From NCBI GenBank assembly GCA_025617745.1, contig CM046858.1, positions 51,033,925 to 51,097,924 on the forward strand: a stretch of 64,000 bases of DNA, read 5' to 3'. Of the stretch, positions 1 through 11,936 are shown piece after piece. The notes beneath the pieces were generated by a model. That model had not been told where the DNA came from and searched no databases. It saw only the letters and a list, made by a program, of their open reading frames with translations. The translations under genes were made by a program, and so were the position numbers. The DNA is from Heliocidaris erythrogramma. Lineage: Eukaryota > Echinodermata > Echinoidea > Camarodonta > Echinometridae. Position 1 is the first letter of the stretch. Every line of letters starts with the position of its first letter.

Positions 1-582
1 TTTGAGTTCTTCCTTTTAATCAAATGAATGTTTGTGGCTTCTATTGTGACATCTGCTTTTGTTGGTTGATGGTTGTCCTTTACGCATCTTCAATTTCTGT
101 AATGAAAGTAGAATAACAATATTAAATGAAATATTCATGCATTAAAATCCGAAGGACCTGTTCAAGTAATGAAGATTATCTTTATACAACATGCACCAAT
201 GACAAATTGCTGTGAGTATCAGCAAGACAATTGGATATCAAGTACAATTGCCCGTCCATGTTTGGTAAATGATTAATCTACAAGACGTGGTGGTTACAAT
301 TCAGTTTAATCGAAATTAGCGAAATATATGTGAAAGAATTTGAAATCTGAGGATGTGGGAATTTTATCATATAGTTATATTGGACAAAGGTTATTGGGAG
401 AAAGGTAGAGATACAAATTTTAATTTGTCAAAATGTATTAATTTTCACAATTGATCTAGCAACGGTAAAATGTTATTTACATAGTGTTCGTGAGGGTCAT
501 GGATTTGGTTTTAAAAAACGTATTTTCTTGGTGGATCACGTTGTCTATAAGGATTAAATCAATATTTCTTTTTAATTAGCTT
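1..582. other. Noncoding flank, nothing recognised
   Basis: AT-rich sequence with no open frame of convincing composition, no repeat I can delimit and no RNA gene recognised. Confidence 0.5.
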
Positions 583-721
583 TAGTAGCGGATCCACAAT
601 CATTAACTGGGGTGGGGGGGGGGGGTAGTCTGTGACAAGCAAGAAAACAAAGTGTTTAATTCTCAAATTTGCCAGCGGTGATGGGTGAGGGGGAGATGGC
701 ACCCAAGAAGATCTGCCACTG
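583..721. mobile_element. Degenerate hAT-like non-autonomous element
   Basis: The left end reads TAGTAGCGGATCC and the right end AGATCTGCCACTG, which is an imperfect inverted repeat of the CAGTGGCGGATCC-type terminus seen several times in this window. A G-homopolymer (about 614-625) lies inside the left end, as in the better-preserved copies. No clean 8-bp target duplication is left. No transposase is encoded. The family call (hAT) rests on the terminus and on sister copies with 8-bp duplications. Confidence 0.4.
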
Positions 722-1689
722 AACTTTTTAAGAAGACGGCACAGGTCGCGGTAATCATGGTCATCATTCTGTCCGGTAGAACAAACCTGCCTTACTCCCT
801 TTACCATGTTTACTACGCTTTCTGCTCTTGTTGCTTTGAGGGATTTACAAAATGGCAGAAGGGTCCGACTTTCCCTCTTTCTTGGTCCGCCTATGCACGG
901 AGATTAATTAATTTCAGTTCAAATTTACTGGATCCATATTCCCCAATTTTGCAGTATTTCGTTATTCAGCGACCAGAATTTTACCTGGAATATCCCAACC
1001 TCCGCCCGCTTGAGATTGACAAAGTACCTGTAGCAGCACTAAAATCCCTACATAGGAATATTCTTTTAATGATAACAAGAAGGGAGGATTTAATTGCCAT
1101 GGAGTGAGGGTTGAATATGGGGATGAAATATCGCTTATCATCTGTTCTGCGAAGGAGGAACAATAATTAATCTTCAGGGAGTAAGAAAAACAACCTACTT
1201 AACCTCACCAAATTCATTAATCACCAGGTGGGGGAAAGTCACCCCTAGTTCAAAGCAAACGAAAACCTACCATAAACCTACATCAAAGAGGCGGCTATTT
1301 TTATTACCATAATTTATATAACTTCTGCAAGGATTGGTATGAATTTTGATGCGTTTGGTTAAGAGTTGAAAGCCATCCAATCGGGGCATTTGGTTTGTCA
1401 GTTTATTACAAGGATATTTGATGAATGTCCTTACGATTTGAGGACTGAGCACTACAGTGAAGAGTGGAAATAACCGCCACCACTTTAGAGAGAGATTAAT
1501 TGTGTTGCCATGGTAATGGTCGTAAATATTAATTTCAAAGGTTAATCGAAGACGTCATTAATTATACTTTTATAACCAAACACCACATGGTGTCTCCTCA
1601 TATATATGAGTCTTAGCTTTAGGGGACATTAACTGTAATATAACAAGCGTAAACAGAACGAAGTTTAATAGAAAGCATGTGGATTGAAT
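722..1689. other. Noncoding, nothing recognised
   Basis: A 140-codon open frame on + (685-1107) starts inside the transposon-like segment. It has no motif or domain I recognise, and I do not call it a gene. Confidence 0.4.
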
Positions 1690-2135
1690 GAAAACCGTTG
1701 TATAAACCAGGCAACAAATATCCCTGTAATTACAGGCTCATATGATATACATTTTATCTTCCGTTTCCAAAATGCTTGAAAGGCTTGTATCCAGCCAACT
1801 TAAACTGTACATGAAAGAAAACAATATACCCTGTGCCAAGAAGTAATCCGGTTTTATAGACAGAAGCATGCCACTATGACGTCGCTATTAAACGTAACTG
1901 ATGATTGGCTGAAAGCAGTGGATGAGGGCCTTTATACTGGATCTGTATAATATTGACCTATATAAAGAAGGCCTTCGACACTGTGGATGTTAATATGCTT
2001 GCTACTAAACTAGTCAGAATTGGTATTTCAAAGGATTTTGTTTTACCGTGGTTTGAGAGCTATTTATATAACCTTCGGATGTCCAGTATTTAAATATAGA
2101 TTATAGAATACATCAGGGATCAACTCTTGGACATT
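1690..2135 (+). pseudogene. Non-LTR retrotransposon reverse transcriptase relic, N-terminal half
   Basis: Reading across frames and stops on the + strand gives the usual order of LINE reverse transcriptase blocks. First comes RPIS-like plus SSVSKMLERLVSSQL (about 1740-1800), then a QSGFI-like block, then TDDWLKAVDEG (about 1898-1928). These are followed by KKAFDTVD (about 1963-1985), the block with the first catalytic Asp, and a degenerate G-hQGS-LG-L-FNI block (about 2105-2135). The order fits CR1/Jockey-like LINEs. The frame is broken by several stops and shifts, so it is dead. It ends where the (TA)n tract begins and resumes near 2838. The clade assignment is an inference from block spacing and wording, not from a search. 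Confidence 0.75.
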
Positions 2136-2143
2136 TGATATTT

Positions 2144-2153
2144 AATATATATT

Positions 2154-2221
<68 letters not shown>
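2144..2221. repeat. (TA)n microsatellite
   Basis: Two long TA runs, broken by a short TACATG segment, directly precede the C-rich minisatellite and interrupt the reverse transcriptase relic. Confidence 0.95.
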
Positions 2222-2222
<1 letters not shown>

Positions 2223-2228
2223 CTGCGT

Positions 2229-2832
2229 TCTAGGACGCCTAACCCCTGGACAACCACCCCCGGATAACCACCCCTAGGACAACCACCCTCTAGGACAAGT
2301 ACCCCCGGATAACTACCCCCAGACACTACCTCCTAGGACAACAACCCTCTAGGACAACTACCTCAGGACAACTACCCCCAGACAACTACCCCCTAGGACA
2401 ACCACACCCAGGACAATTACCCACTGGACCATTCTCACCGGACAACTACCCCGGATTCTGGGGTAGTTGTCCGGGGGATGATTGTCCAGGGGTAGTTGTC
2501 GGGGGTGGGCGGGGGCTAAAATTATGTTCCGGGGGTAATTTTTCGTGGGGGTAATTGTCCGGGGTAATTGTCCTAGGGGGTAGATATCTGGGCTGTACTT
2601 GTCTGGGGTGTACTTGTCCTAGAGAGTGGTAATCCTAGGGGGTAGTTGTCTGTGGGTAATTGTCCGGGGTACTTGTCCTAGAGAGTGATTGCCCTGGGGG
2701 TAGATGTCCGGGGGTCCTTGTCCTAGAGGGTGGTTGCCCTAGGGGGTAGTTGTCCTAGGGGGTAGTTGTCCTAGAGGGTGGTTATCCTAGGGACGGTTAT
2801 CGGGGGGTGGTTGTCCAGGGGTAGGTGCCGGA
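2229..2832. repeat. Inverted minisatellite, unit about 16-17 bp (GGTAGTTGTCC core)
   Basis: From 2229 to about 2452 the + strand carries the C-rich orientation (CCTAGGACAACTACCCC-like units). From 2460 to 2832 the same unit runs in the opposite, G-rich orientation. The switch is a perfect hairpin with 15-nt arms (2438-2452 and 2460-2474) and a 7-nt loop. Units vary in length and by point changes. I estimate about 14 C-rich and 22 G-rich units by eye. The G-rich half has many GGGG/GGGGG runs. The block splits the LINE relic between its G-hQGS-LG-L-FNI and YADD blocks. Confidence 0.9.
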
Positions 2833-2837
2833 TACGA

Positions 2838-3545
2838 TATTAATGATCTGCTGAAACAAGTGAAATACTGGAAAAATACATCTTTACGCCGATGACACTG
2901 TGATTTATTTTGCTGATAAAAGTGTTAATAATAGTGAGGAACAGCAACCTTTACGTAAAATACACATTTGGTTATCTCAAAATAAACTTAGTCTTAATGT
3001 TGACAATACTATATGTATGCTTTTTGGAACTGGTGCTATGTTATCAAAATATAATGATTTAAATGTAAACATATCAGCAAAAGCATATGAGCCGGAAATA
3101 ATAAAGTAGTAACAAGAGTTTAGCTCGTCTTCGACGTTGTGTAGCCGAATCCAATTTGAAACTAGTATACATTTCGATAGTTCTTCCACTTTTTCATTAT
3201 GCTAATATTGCATATGACTCAGCAAGCAAGAATTATACTGAACGTCTACAAAAACTTACAAATAAGGACATTATTTTTTAAGTTAATACTTTTAATCGTA
3301 TTTCAAATAAGGACATTCATCTTAGATTAGGATGGAAATCCCAACAGTCCAGAAGTAACACCCACTTGAATACGATGGTCTATAAATCGTTGCATGATTT
3401 GGCTCCAATTTGTAGACGAGTCATTTAGATTGTGTGAATATTCCTACTGTCTAAGATCTCAGGGATGTTACTAAAACCCAACATTGAGTGTTGCCGTAGA
3501 ATGTTTTCATACATTGGCTCACGTCAATATAATCAGATAATGACT
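2838..3545 (+). pseudogene. Non-LTR retrotransposon reverse transcriptase relic, C-terminal half
   Basis: This continues the relic that stops at about 2135. It contains INDLLKQVKYW (2840s), then the catalytic YADD box (2885-2896, followed by TVIYFADKS), and a stretch equivalent to the thumb (LSLNVDNT...). Further on come DIHLRLGWKSQQ and LNTMVYKSLHDLAPI (about 3315-3410), which match the 'LGW-p---R---H-L-mvYKsLn-laP-Y' C-terminal signature of CR1/Jockey-like elements. A last FSYIGSRQYN block (about 3505-3535) resembles the 'RSFS-iGsrLWN-LP' end. Stops and frameshifts occur throughout (for example near 3108 and 3282), so it is not functional. Confidence 0.8.
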
Positions 3546-4699
3546 TACATATAAATGTTATTTTGACTAATAACATGAATAACTTGAATACATTTTGCAA
3601 ATATTTGAATATACGAACTCAGTTTTGTTTTTATCGCTAAAGGAATATATCTGTTTTGCCAATTTAGGGAGGGGGAGGGAGTATTGACATTTTTCCTCTT
3701 CTTTATTTCGTTAATGTATTTTTCTTTCTGTATAGTTTGTTTTGGGTTTTTTATGTGTATATATGTATGTATGTGAGAACTTTGATAAGCTACGCAACCA
3801 TTATTTTCTCATTTTTCTCATAATTTCTCATAATTATATTATTTCGACGAGAGTTGCCAAAGCTGTTGTATATGTTATTTCCTTATATATATATATATAT
3901 ATATATTACTCTATTGGCAGCGTTAGGGGGAATCCTTTTATCTCAGCCTATTGTTATCATTCCCCTTAACGCACGTCGAATTTCTATTGTGACGGAATAA
4001 ACCGCATTGTTAGGATTCCCCCTATAGTAAGAAATAGGGATATACATTTATATATATATATATATTTATATTTAATATAAATATATATATATTTATAATA
4101 TATAATTTACCTGTGTATTTATCTGGACCCCATGGAAGAACAACTTTGTAACATTCCCATAGCTGAGAGGGCTATCCAGCCAATTCACATTAGCTTGATG
4201 TTATATATGATTCTGATTTGTCTGTAATGACTTTTAGTTTCTTTTTTTTTCACATCGTCGTGACTGGAAAATAAATACAATACCATAATACAAACAAGAT
4301 ATGAGTACATTTTGTGTGACTTACTTTTAAAGAAATTAATAACATGACGTTGGCGCTTTTAACAAACCTTAAAATTTTGTGACCAAATTTGCTCTTGCTA
4401 CATTTTTGACATACACGTCAAAAATATTAGGGTTACGGTTAAGATTGTTTTTTTAGGTTAGGTTTAGGGTTAGGGTTAGTTCGAACGTTTGGGTTGAGTC
4501 ACACTGAAGGTAGGAAATATGTTTAGACAAATTTGCGAATTTCGCCATAGCATGTGTCGTAGAACCGAAAATTTAACAGGCACTCCTATTGACTTCTTCA
4601 AGCCAAGACATCCTTCACAAAGTATGTGGCTGCCTGTTGCATTTAGATCACTGGAGCAAAGATAATTTAATTCCCGTACATTGCTTTTTGTAAATGCTT
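3546..4699. other. Noncoding with AT repeats, a palindrome and a telomere-like patch
   Basis: TA runs sit at about 3884-3906 and 4048-4105. Between them is a palindromic patch with GTTAGGGGGAATCC (about 3920) facing GGATTCCCCCTA (about 4013), and an inner partner ATTCCCCTTAACGC (about 3957). A short degenerate TTAGGG-like run lies at about 4448-4480. No gene seen. Confidence 0.6.
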
Positions 4700-4707
4700 A
4701 TTGAAAG

Positions 4708-4896
4708 CAGTGGCGGATCTAGGGGGGCACATCAGGCCTGTGCCCCCCCCCCCCCCCTTTGAAGAAAAGTATGCATTTTGACCATAAAGGATCCGCCCTT
4801 TTTTCGATTGTGCACCCCCCCCCCCCTTTAGCATGAAGACCTTTTTTTCGCTTGTCAGAGAATTATGGGCGGGAAATTAGACTCCAAACTCTCTAG

Positions 4897-4927
<31 letters not shown>

Positions 4928-5117
4928 ATGAGCAAATTTTGGAGGTCTGGTGAAAAAAAAATTGTCGACACCACTCCCCCTGAGCGACTTTTCTAGAGCT
5001 GGCGAGACAAAATAAATACGGGTCTCCCTTTTCAAAAATATGACAAACCTGCATTTGTGTGCCATCCCCCCCCCCCCCCCCCCCCCACCCTTATACAAAA
5101 TCCTGGATCCGCCCCTG
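4708..5117. mobile_element. Non-autonomous hAT-like transposon with 8-bp target duplication
   Basis: Ends are CAGTGGCGGATCTAGG on the left and CCTGGATCCGCCCCTG on the right, which are inverted repeats of each other with two mismatches. Both sides are flanked by ATTGAAAG (4700-4707 and 5118-5125), a perfect 8-bp duplication as expected of hAT transposition. The interior has no transposase and consists largely of C-homopolymers: about 4739-4757, 4815-4827, 4899-4927 and 5066-5086. The C- and G-runs next to the termini lengthen the inverted repeat. Open frames rich in poly-Gly or poly-Pro here are homopolymer translations, not genes. Confidence 0.85.
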
Positions 5118-5125
5118 ATTGAAAG

Positions 5126-5547
5126 TACATTGTTTTCCGGATGTCTTTAACTGTGATCAAGCATAGATGGATGAATAGCTGAGTGACGCCACTGTCCGAA
5201 CCGTGACATTCAATGACGATTGAAGCATTTAACGACACAGACAAAGGAGGCATTGGGCTGCAATCATGAACACTGGTTTCATTGTTATATATACATATAT
5301 GTAAAGACATGATGGCCTCTTAGTGGAATTCTGCCCAAACGCCCATGCTTATCAATCACAGTATGAAAGTGAAGTATGCCTCTTCATGTAAACGCATCTA
5401 GAATAGTACGAGTGAGTAGGCCTGCGTACATTCCTAGTTATTTTTACATACCGAGTTTGCTTGCTTACTCTTGAAATCTACCTGTATACATTTCTCCGAC
5501 ATTTCCATTAAACATGCCCTCCTTCCCCTGACTCTTCCCAATTTTAT

Positions 5548-5578
<31 letters not shown>

Positions 5579-6431
5579 TTTTCTATCTCTCTCTCCAATA
5601 TCTATACATCGCTTTAGTTCGGAAATCTGTATTGAGTTTGTTTCCATCCCTTACCTTTGCACATTTTATCACCTATGTTGCTTTTCACGGTACTTTGTCT
5701 TTCTGTCGCTGCTTCCCTCTCTCGTTTGCTCCCCTTTCTCCTTTATTCCTCTTTCATGTGTTTCCTCACGGAAATTTCAAAACATCCAATTTCAAAGCAT
5801 CATTCAAAAACTAAATCCTTTGAAGTCAACCTTGAAATAACGTTGCGCGTTTGCTGCTTTTAATTCCATAATTCTCTGTCTCTGGATTTCTTGGTCATTT
5901 TTCTATCCATGAATGCTATCGTCTTCCCCCCCCCCCCCCCCCCCCCTTATACCTTGTTACCTCCAGTTTTATCTCCCTGTGTATCTGCCTCTCTCTGTCT
6001 CTCTGTCGCTCTGTCTCTCTGTCTGTCTGTCTCTCTCTCTCTCTGCCTGTGTGTGTGTGTGTGTGTGTCTCTCTCTCTCTATTTATCTATCTATCCCCTC
6101 TTTTCCACTTTCTCCACCTCTTACCCATGACATTAAGTAAAGGTAGGTAATCTGCTTAACGATATTGTTTCCTTATCTCATTTACTTTTCTTGCCCTTGT
6201 CTTACTTTTCCCATTGACCCCACCCCATTTATCTGATTCTTTCTCTGCCGCTGCTTTTCTCTTTCCTCCTTCCTTTCCTCTTTCTCTACCCTCCTTCCTT
6301 TCTACTTTCTCCTGTATATCGCTACGATATTTTCTCCTATCAATACCACATCAATTACGAAACCCCACTGGTCTTGAGGAGCCATTGTTTGATTTTGCAA
6401 TTGTCACGAAATTATATTATCATCTAATTGC
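5126..6431. other. Noncoding with CT microsatellites and a C-tract
   Basis: CT repeat at about 5549-5564 followed by TA to 5577, C-homopolymer at 5926-5946, and mixed CT/TG repeat at about 5990-6090. Pyrimidine-rich sequence makes several Ser/Leu/Pro-rich open frames that I reject as coding. Confidence 0.7.
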
Positions 6432-6975
6432 ACACCATCCCTTGTCTATATATCTTTTATGCTGATCCATGCAAACACTGTAATAACTGAATAACGTCTT
6501 CCTTAATGTTCTTTTCCATCATAATTATCTTTCTCTCTCCCTCTCTCTCTCTTTCCCTATTTCTTTATATCTATATTATATCCGTGATATTCAGCTCTAC
6601 GAAATACGGAGAGACACATGCACATGAAAAGTACTGTCAATCTCCTCTCTTTTTATCTTAAGAGTTTATTTCACCATGATGATGAAAAGGAAACCTATAA
6701 CCTACACCATCCCTTGTCTATATGTATCTTTTATGCTGATCCATACAAACACTATAATAACTGAATAACGTCTTCCTTAATGTTCTTTTCCATAATAAGT
6801 TTCTCTTTCTTTTCTCTCTCTCTCTCTGTCTTACTATGTATCTATATTATATCCGTGATATTGAGCTCTACGAAATACGGAGAGACACACGTACATGTAA
6901 AGTACTGTCTATCTCCTCTCTTTTTATCTTAAGATTTTATTTAACAATGATGATGAAGAGGAAATCTATAAGGAA
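6432..6975. repeat. Tandem duplication, period 272 bp
   Basis: The segment starting ACACCATCCCTTGTCTATAT at 6432 recurs from 6704 and is followed for its whole length: TTTTATGCTGATCC, AACGTCTTCCTTAATGTTC, a CT tract, GAAATACGGAGAGACACA, and ATGATGATGAA. The copies differ by scattered substitutions and by CT-tract length, so the duplication is not recent. No gene lies within it. Confidence 0.85.
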
Positions 6976-9569
6976 AGGCAAGGCCTTTGGAACAACGGTA
7001 ATCTCAATAGCTCAAAAATCTCAACTTGGTTCGAAATGATTAACTTTTGTTTCTCATCCGATGATCTTGTTCATAGAGTCTATCATAATTAATATGACCA
7101 AGACAATCGATTTGATTAGTGCTTGTAATTACTTAATTAGCTTACGCTGAGTAATGAAAAAACTGTTCCTATATGAAGAGCGCATGTAAAGGTTAAGCGA
7201 GTCTAAAGAATGTTGACATCAGAAAAATCCAAATAAAAAGAAAGTTAATCACTTCCATGTTCAAAGACTTCTTCAATTCTTGTTTTTTTAATTATCAATA
7301 TGTTTATATTGTCTGAGATGCCAATCTGTAAAGTCATTGCAGCATAGTTTGCGTTTTTTTCCCTAGAAAAATATGATATCGATTTTGATGAGGGAAATCG
7401 ATATCTGTATTTCAACATTATTTCCATTTTCATATCTTTGATTGGATTATCTTTTCATTAGAATCAGTTGAAAAAGACACGATTGAAAAAAATAATAAAA
7501 GCGGGCTTCTGTTTTCTTATCAAACTTAAAAGATAGAGTCATAGCAAAGAGCGTTGACCCATGTTTTGTACAATAATGGTGTAAAATGAGAATATCAACG
7601 TTGTAATTAGTTGAAAAATAGTAGTCCGGGGAAAAGGCATGTAGAGTGGGAAAGGGAGAAAAAGAAAGAAAGGGAGATGAGGGCGTTATGAAGAAAAAGA
7701 AATACAATACATAAAATACGTTGAAATCTCTTATGGTGATACTCGTATAGTTACGAGAAGTCGATTCTGGAATTAAGCTTCTCGAAAAGATACTCCCTTA
7801 AGAACTGGTTGATTGCCTGCAATACATTGTCATGAGAGAGCCTAATAACTCCCTTGTTACACAAGTATATATAATAGACACGTTTATTGAACATAATCAC
7901 ATTATTTTATTACACCTTTCACTCGTCATGCTCGGAGATGCTCTGTTTGCCAATGCATCGTGCCCTGTCAATCATCCGAATCAATTTTAATCCCCTATAG
8001 CTCATTTTTGCTGGACTTGTAGCATACGACTTTTGTCATTACGTCGTCAAATGATACAAGATATAAGATTGTGTGAGTGTCAGAAGGGCCTGAACTCATA
8101 CCTTCTATAGCAGCGTTAACACCCTTGTGCTCCTCAAGAGTATTTGAACATTAATGATATTAAATGACGCACTTTTTATGCGCCCGTGAAGTGTAGTTCC
8201 CCATGATTTGCAATGGATCGAGCATAAAATTATGGTGTCAGATTGCTTTTAAGATGAAGCACAATAATTGGAAAGTCAATAATAAATAATTGGTGTGAGC
8301 GGAGAAAGGAAGGGTCAGAGTCCATGAAAGAGCTAAATTGAATAATAAATATTACATATGAGGCTTGCTCGGTGATTTAAACGATCGGCGGATAGAACAC
8401 CCATATCCATAAACTAATAATGGAAAGGATAATGAGGAAAGAGAGAGAGGGAGAGAGAGAGAGATGCCCAAGAGGGCCAGGAAATTATACAAAAACACAC
8501 AGAGGGAACGAGAAAGAAAGAAGGAGAGAGATGTAGAAAAAAAGAAAAGAAATGTGCGTCCCAAAAGTCTGTGAGTCAATGTCGATATTTTATTAATGGA
8601 AATAATTATCATGAGAGAGAGAGGGGAAGAGAAAGAGAGATTCAAGAAAGAGTAAAGAAAAAAAGATGGAAACGATCGGCTAATAAAAAAACAAAAAAAC
8701 AACAGACACTACGCCTATAAAGCATAAATGGGAAAGTACACTGTATTGAGAAGCATAGTGTTACCGTACGATCATTGTATTATGGTCAATTATCCACTCG
8801 AAACTGTTACATCTTATATCGTTTAATTACATATCGTTAAGTCCCATGAACGCTTGATTGGCGCAGTGTATTTATTCGAGTACTAGGAACTCTGTATTTT
8901 TACAGTATTCAGGATATTTGTATGGGTAGTTGTATTTACTTGATATTAAACAAGCTCGTCACAAGTTAAGCCCTATTGTATCGCCAGCTATATTACATCT
9001 ATTCTTTTTAGATTTGACATATCGTAACGATACACATCAGGATATATAGTTGCATGTGCTAAAAACTATTTATATCCCTTGGAAAATTCCAGATATTTAT
9101 ATTTTTTCTACAAATAGAAGAGTAACTGGAGTTCGATAATTTCTTTTAGTTTTCCATTTATTTTAATGAAAATTCTGCGCTAAAGATGACGTAAAACACT
9201 CTTCCTGGAGAACCTTCAGCGCAGCCATTCCCGGTTGCACTGTTCTCCCTCATTCTTTGGCATGTTTGGCTCCATTCTCAGTCAGAGTATTCAGGAAGGC
9301 CATATAGTCACTTCATGACCCTGATGCCAGGTCACCACGAATTACAGTATGTAACCTTTGAGTACCATACACAAGTCATCCTAAATGCACTTTCAGTGTG
9401 TCATTCTTCTTATTCTTGATACTATCTTTGGTACGGTGGGTACAAGCCTTGATATCACTGGGAACTATAAGCTTATACCATATTTACTGATGATGGAGCA
9501 AAGGTATGAGGGCCTACCTTCCCTTAGACAGAGTAACAATGAATGCCTCCAAGGAAGTTCTCTCCGGTA
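6976..9569. other. Noncoding, no recognised feature
   Basis: AT-rich, with purine-rich GA stretches at about 8435-8465 and 8610-8640. Open frames here are short, Ser/Phe/Leu-rich products of pyrimidine-rich strands. Nothing looks like a domain. Confidence 0.5.
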
Positions 9570-9649
9570 TTAACCCGTTGACTACTGAATTCTCTCATTC
9601 CCATTAGCTTAATACAGGGATCACCCGGTTCCCGTAGGCAACGGGTTAA
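9570..9649. mobile_element. Short TTAA-flanked MITE (piggyBac-like ends)
   Basis: TTAACCCGTTGACTAC at the left faces GTAGGCAACGGGTTAA at the right, about 80 bp end to end. TTAA at both ends and a CCC start are typical of piggyBac-type insertions. No coding capacity. Confidence 0.6.
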
Positions 9650-10164
9650 GAGTGCTTTGCTTCATCTTAGATGGAGAATTTTCAGAGATATGCTCGGTGA
9701 AATGACTGAAAATATATATATATCATAGTCCTATCATCATTAGGTCTATTCTAACCAAACCACAGGTAGACGCAAAATCTATTTTTGATCCAAGAAACCC
9801 CCTGGAAACAAGGTGAATGCATGTCTGCACAACATCCTCAAGGGGATTAAGCCATTGCAGACCAGTACTGGCCTGATATCCCAGTAGAAACTCATAGAGG
9901 TACTGTGACAGTGTACATGAATTGCTACAAGCTTTAATCACAAAGGACTGGATTCGTATTGATTGACAAAAGAAATGAATCGCCAAGGGTATGAATGATG
10001 TGGAACATCACAGAAATTTTAAAGGTCACCGGTAATGTATTGTTATGCAAATAAGGTGAAACCAAAAAAAGTATTATTATTCAAAGTTTTCATATAAACC
10101 GTCAATGTATATAAAAATAAACATACATCGAAATAAAGAAAAAATAATACTCTACAAACATCAA
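9650..10164. other. Noncoding, nothing recognised
   Basis: Contains a short TA run at about 9711-9723 and otherwise unremarkable AT-rich DNA. Confidence 0.5.
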
Positions 10165-10653
10165 TTAACTCTTACTGTGCCAAGGGGTTTAGTTCTCTTC
10201 AAAATTTTACCAAAATATTATCAATGCTTACTTTTCAAATGTATACACTTCATTAACTATCTATTATTTCACAAAATATTGTGTACAAAACTTGTAGGAA
10301 ATATATTACTTGTGATACCAAACATCATTACTTTACCCAACTTTATGCATAATAATTATTGAAAATTACATTTGAGTTTCTTTTTGTCCATTATTTTTTG
10401 TTTTCTTGTTTGTTTACTATTGTTTAATGTTGAAATAAGATATTATCTTTTTAAAGATTTGTAATTTTCTCTGAAAAATTCTATGGTAGCATATATTAAT
10501 AATAATCATATATTTAGAATGCTTGATTTATGCTCAATATTTTTATATACATTGACCACCATATATATATCTTTCCTGTGGTGGAGCTTTTGGTGAATAA
10601 AAATGACAAGTCTACCTGTCACATATAGGTGACATCGGCACTGGAAGAGTTAA
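10165..10653. mobile_element. TTAA-flanked MITE, copy 1 (489 bp)
   Basis: Begins TTAACTCTTACTGTGCC and ends GGCACTGGAAGAGTTAA, with TTAA at each end. The interior is shared with the copy at 12969-13366: the TTTACAAAACTTGTAGG-like segment, the TTGACCACCATATAT segment and the TCACATGTGACATCGGCACTG-like right end. Two copies in different contexts with the same termini show a mobile family. It encodes nothing, so it must have used a transposase in trans. TTAA target use suggests piggyBac-like. Confidence 0.75.
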
Positions 10654-11699
10654 GATTATTTTTATTTTACTTTCACGCTTGGATGGGCAGATTCCTTTAA
10701 CCGTTAGAAAGTCTGATTAAGACAATTGCAAAAATAGAACAACTAGCTATTCAAATGTTAATGAAAATGTGCATCTGTAAGACATTCTTGTTTAACAACG
10801 AAGACAAAGAATGAGAAACATTGAGGAAGATTGAGCTCTGGATTTAAACTGTAGTCTCAGGACTGCATGGTTTTGACAAGCAAATTTAAGTGTTTCTCGT
10901 CATTTTTTGTCATTGTTTTAATCCTTTTATTTTTAAATGGCTATGATATGCATGAACGGTATGATTCCAATTGCATATCATCTTAAAGGGGATTAATTTA
11001 TGGTTATTTTGATATATGACAGATTAGTTTATATCAAATTTTTAGTTGAAAAACTATAAATAGTAACCCCTTTTTTTTTCTCTCCCTTTTTTTTTCTTTT
11101 TTTTTTCTTTTTTTGTTTTCTTTTTGCTTTTGTTCAGTGTATTTCTTTCACGGCTAAACGAACTAGTCTTGGGATTCTATGTAGGCCTCCATTAATGGGA
11201 AGAGTAAGAGTTATCAGAAATCCATTCCATTTTTTTTGTGTGTGTGTGTATAGACAACTATAAAATGTAAAGCCTGTCATTAGGGTGCCTTGCTTAACCG
11301 TTTGGAAGGGGAAAGACGAATGTTGGACCAAAATTTGTCTACACACTAGATCAAATTTCTTCAAGATAGGTAAATTCCTCCCCCCCTTTTTTTTTTGTAT
11401 TTGCCGGCAAAACGTTCAAAAATTCAAAAACTTGTCTAACCGATTTTAGATTTATCGATTGAAATGTTGAACGGGGTTTCACCCCCCCCCCCCCCCCCGC
11501 CAGCAAATTCCCTCCACTTTTGAATATGTGACAGGGGTGAAACAAAGAATATGTATTGACTAGTTAGCTTATTATTGTACTGTAGGGTTTTAAAATCTTT
11601 TCAGCAGCTTACAATAAGTGCAAATTATTTATCAAATCAAATACTTATAAAGAATAGCTTCTGGGGATACTAAAACAAGATAGTTTAATTAAAGTATGT
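10654..11699. other. Noncoding with T-, C- and TG-tracts
   Basis: Poly-T stretches at about 11070-11125, TG run near 11238-11250, and a C-homopolymer at about 11480-11499. No gene or delimited element recognised. Confidence 0.5.
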
Positions 11700-11936
11700 G
11701 ACATTCCTCAGTATAATACGAGGCAGGCAGATGAAGGTTTAATTTCTGTGTCAAAGTATAAAACAAAATGTTTTAAACATAGCCCCCTCGTATCTTCAAT
11801 TATAACATGGAATCAGTTGGACAGATCATTGAAAATGGCAAGCTCTGTGAACACCTTTGAATACATGTTCAAACAATCTTGCAATATTGATTCCCAGGAA
11901 AAATTGACAAGAGGAACTTTTTTTAATGTGTCCTAA
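11700..11936 (+). pseudogene. LINE reverse transcriptase 3'-end fragment
   Basis: In the + frame ending at the stop after 11933, the peptide has a 'YNTRQADEGL' type stretch, then KTKCFKHSPLVSSIITWNQL (about 11760-11820), and then a SVNTFEYMFKQ segment. This is the usual tail of Jockey/CR1-like reverse transcriptases ('R---F-nSf-P-ti-dWN-LP---v---s-d-FK--l'). Only about 80 residues remain, with no catalytic core. It is a 5'-truncated relic, as most genomic LINE copies are. Confidence 0.55.

Noticed and set aside
685-1107. 140-codon frame
   Set aside because: Begins in transposon-like sequence and shows no domain or convincing codon pattern. Kept as unassigned DNA.
4448-4480. TTAGGG-like run as a telomere or chromosome-fusion relic
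   Set aside because: Only a few imperfect units in ordinary repeat-rich DNA; too short to support it.
4877-5310. Glycine-rich open frames on the minus strand
   Set aside because: They are translations of C-homopolymers inside a hAT-like element.
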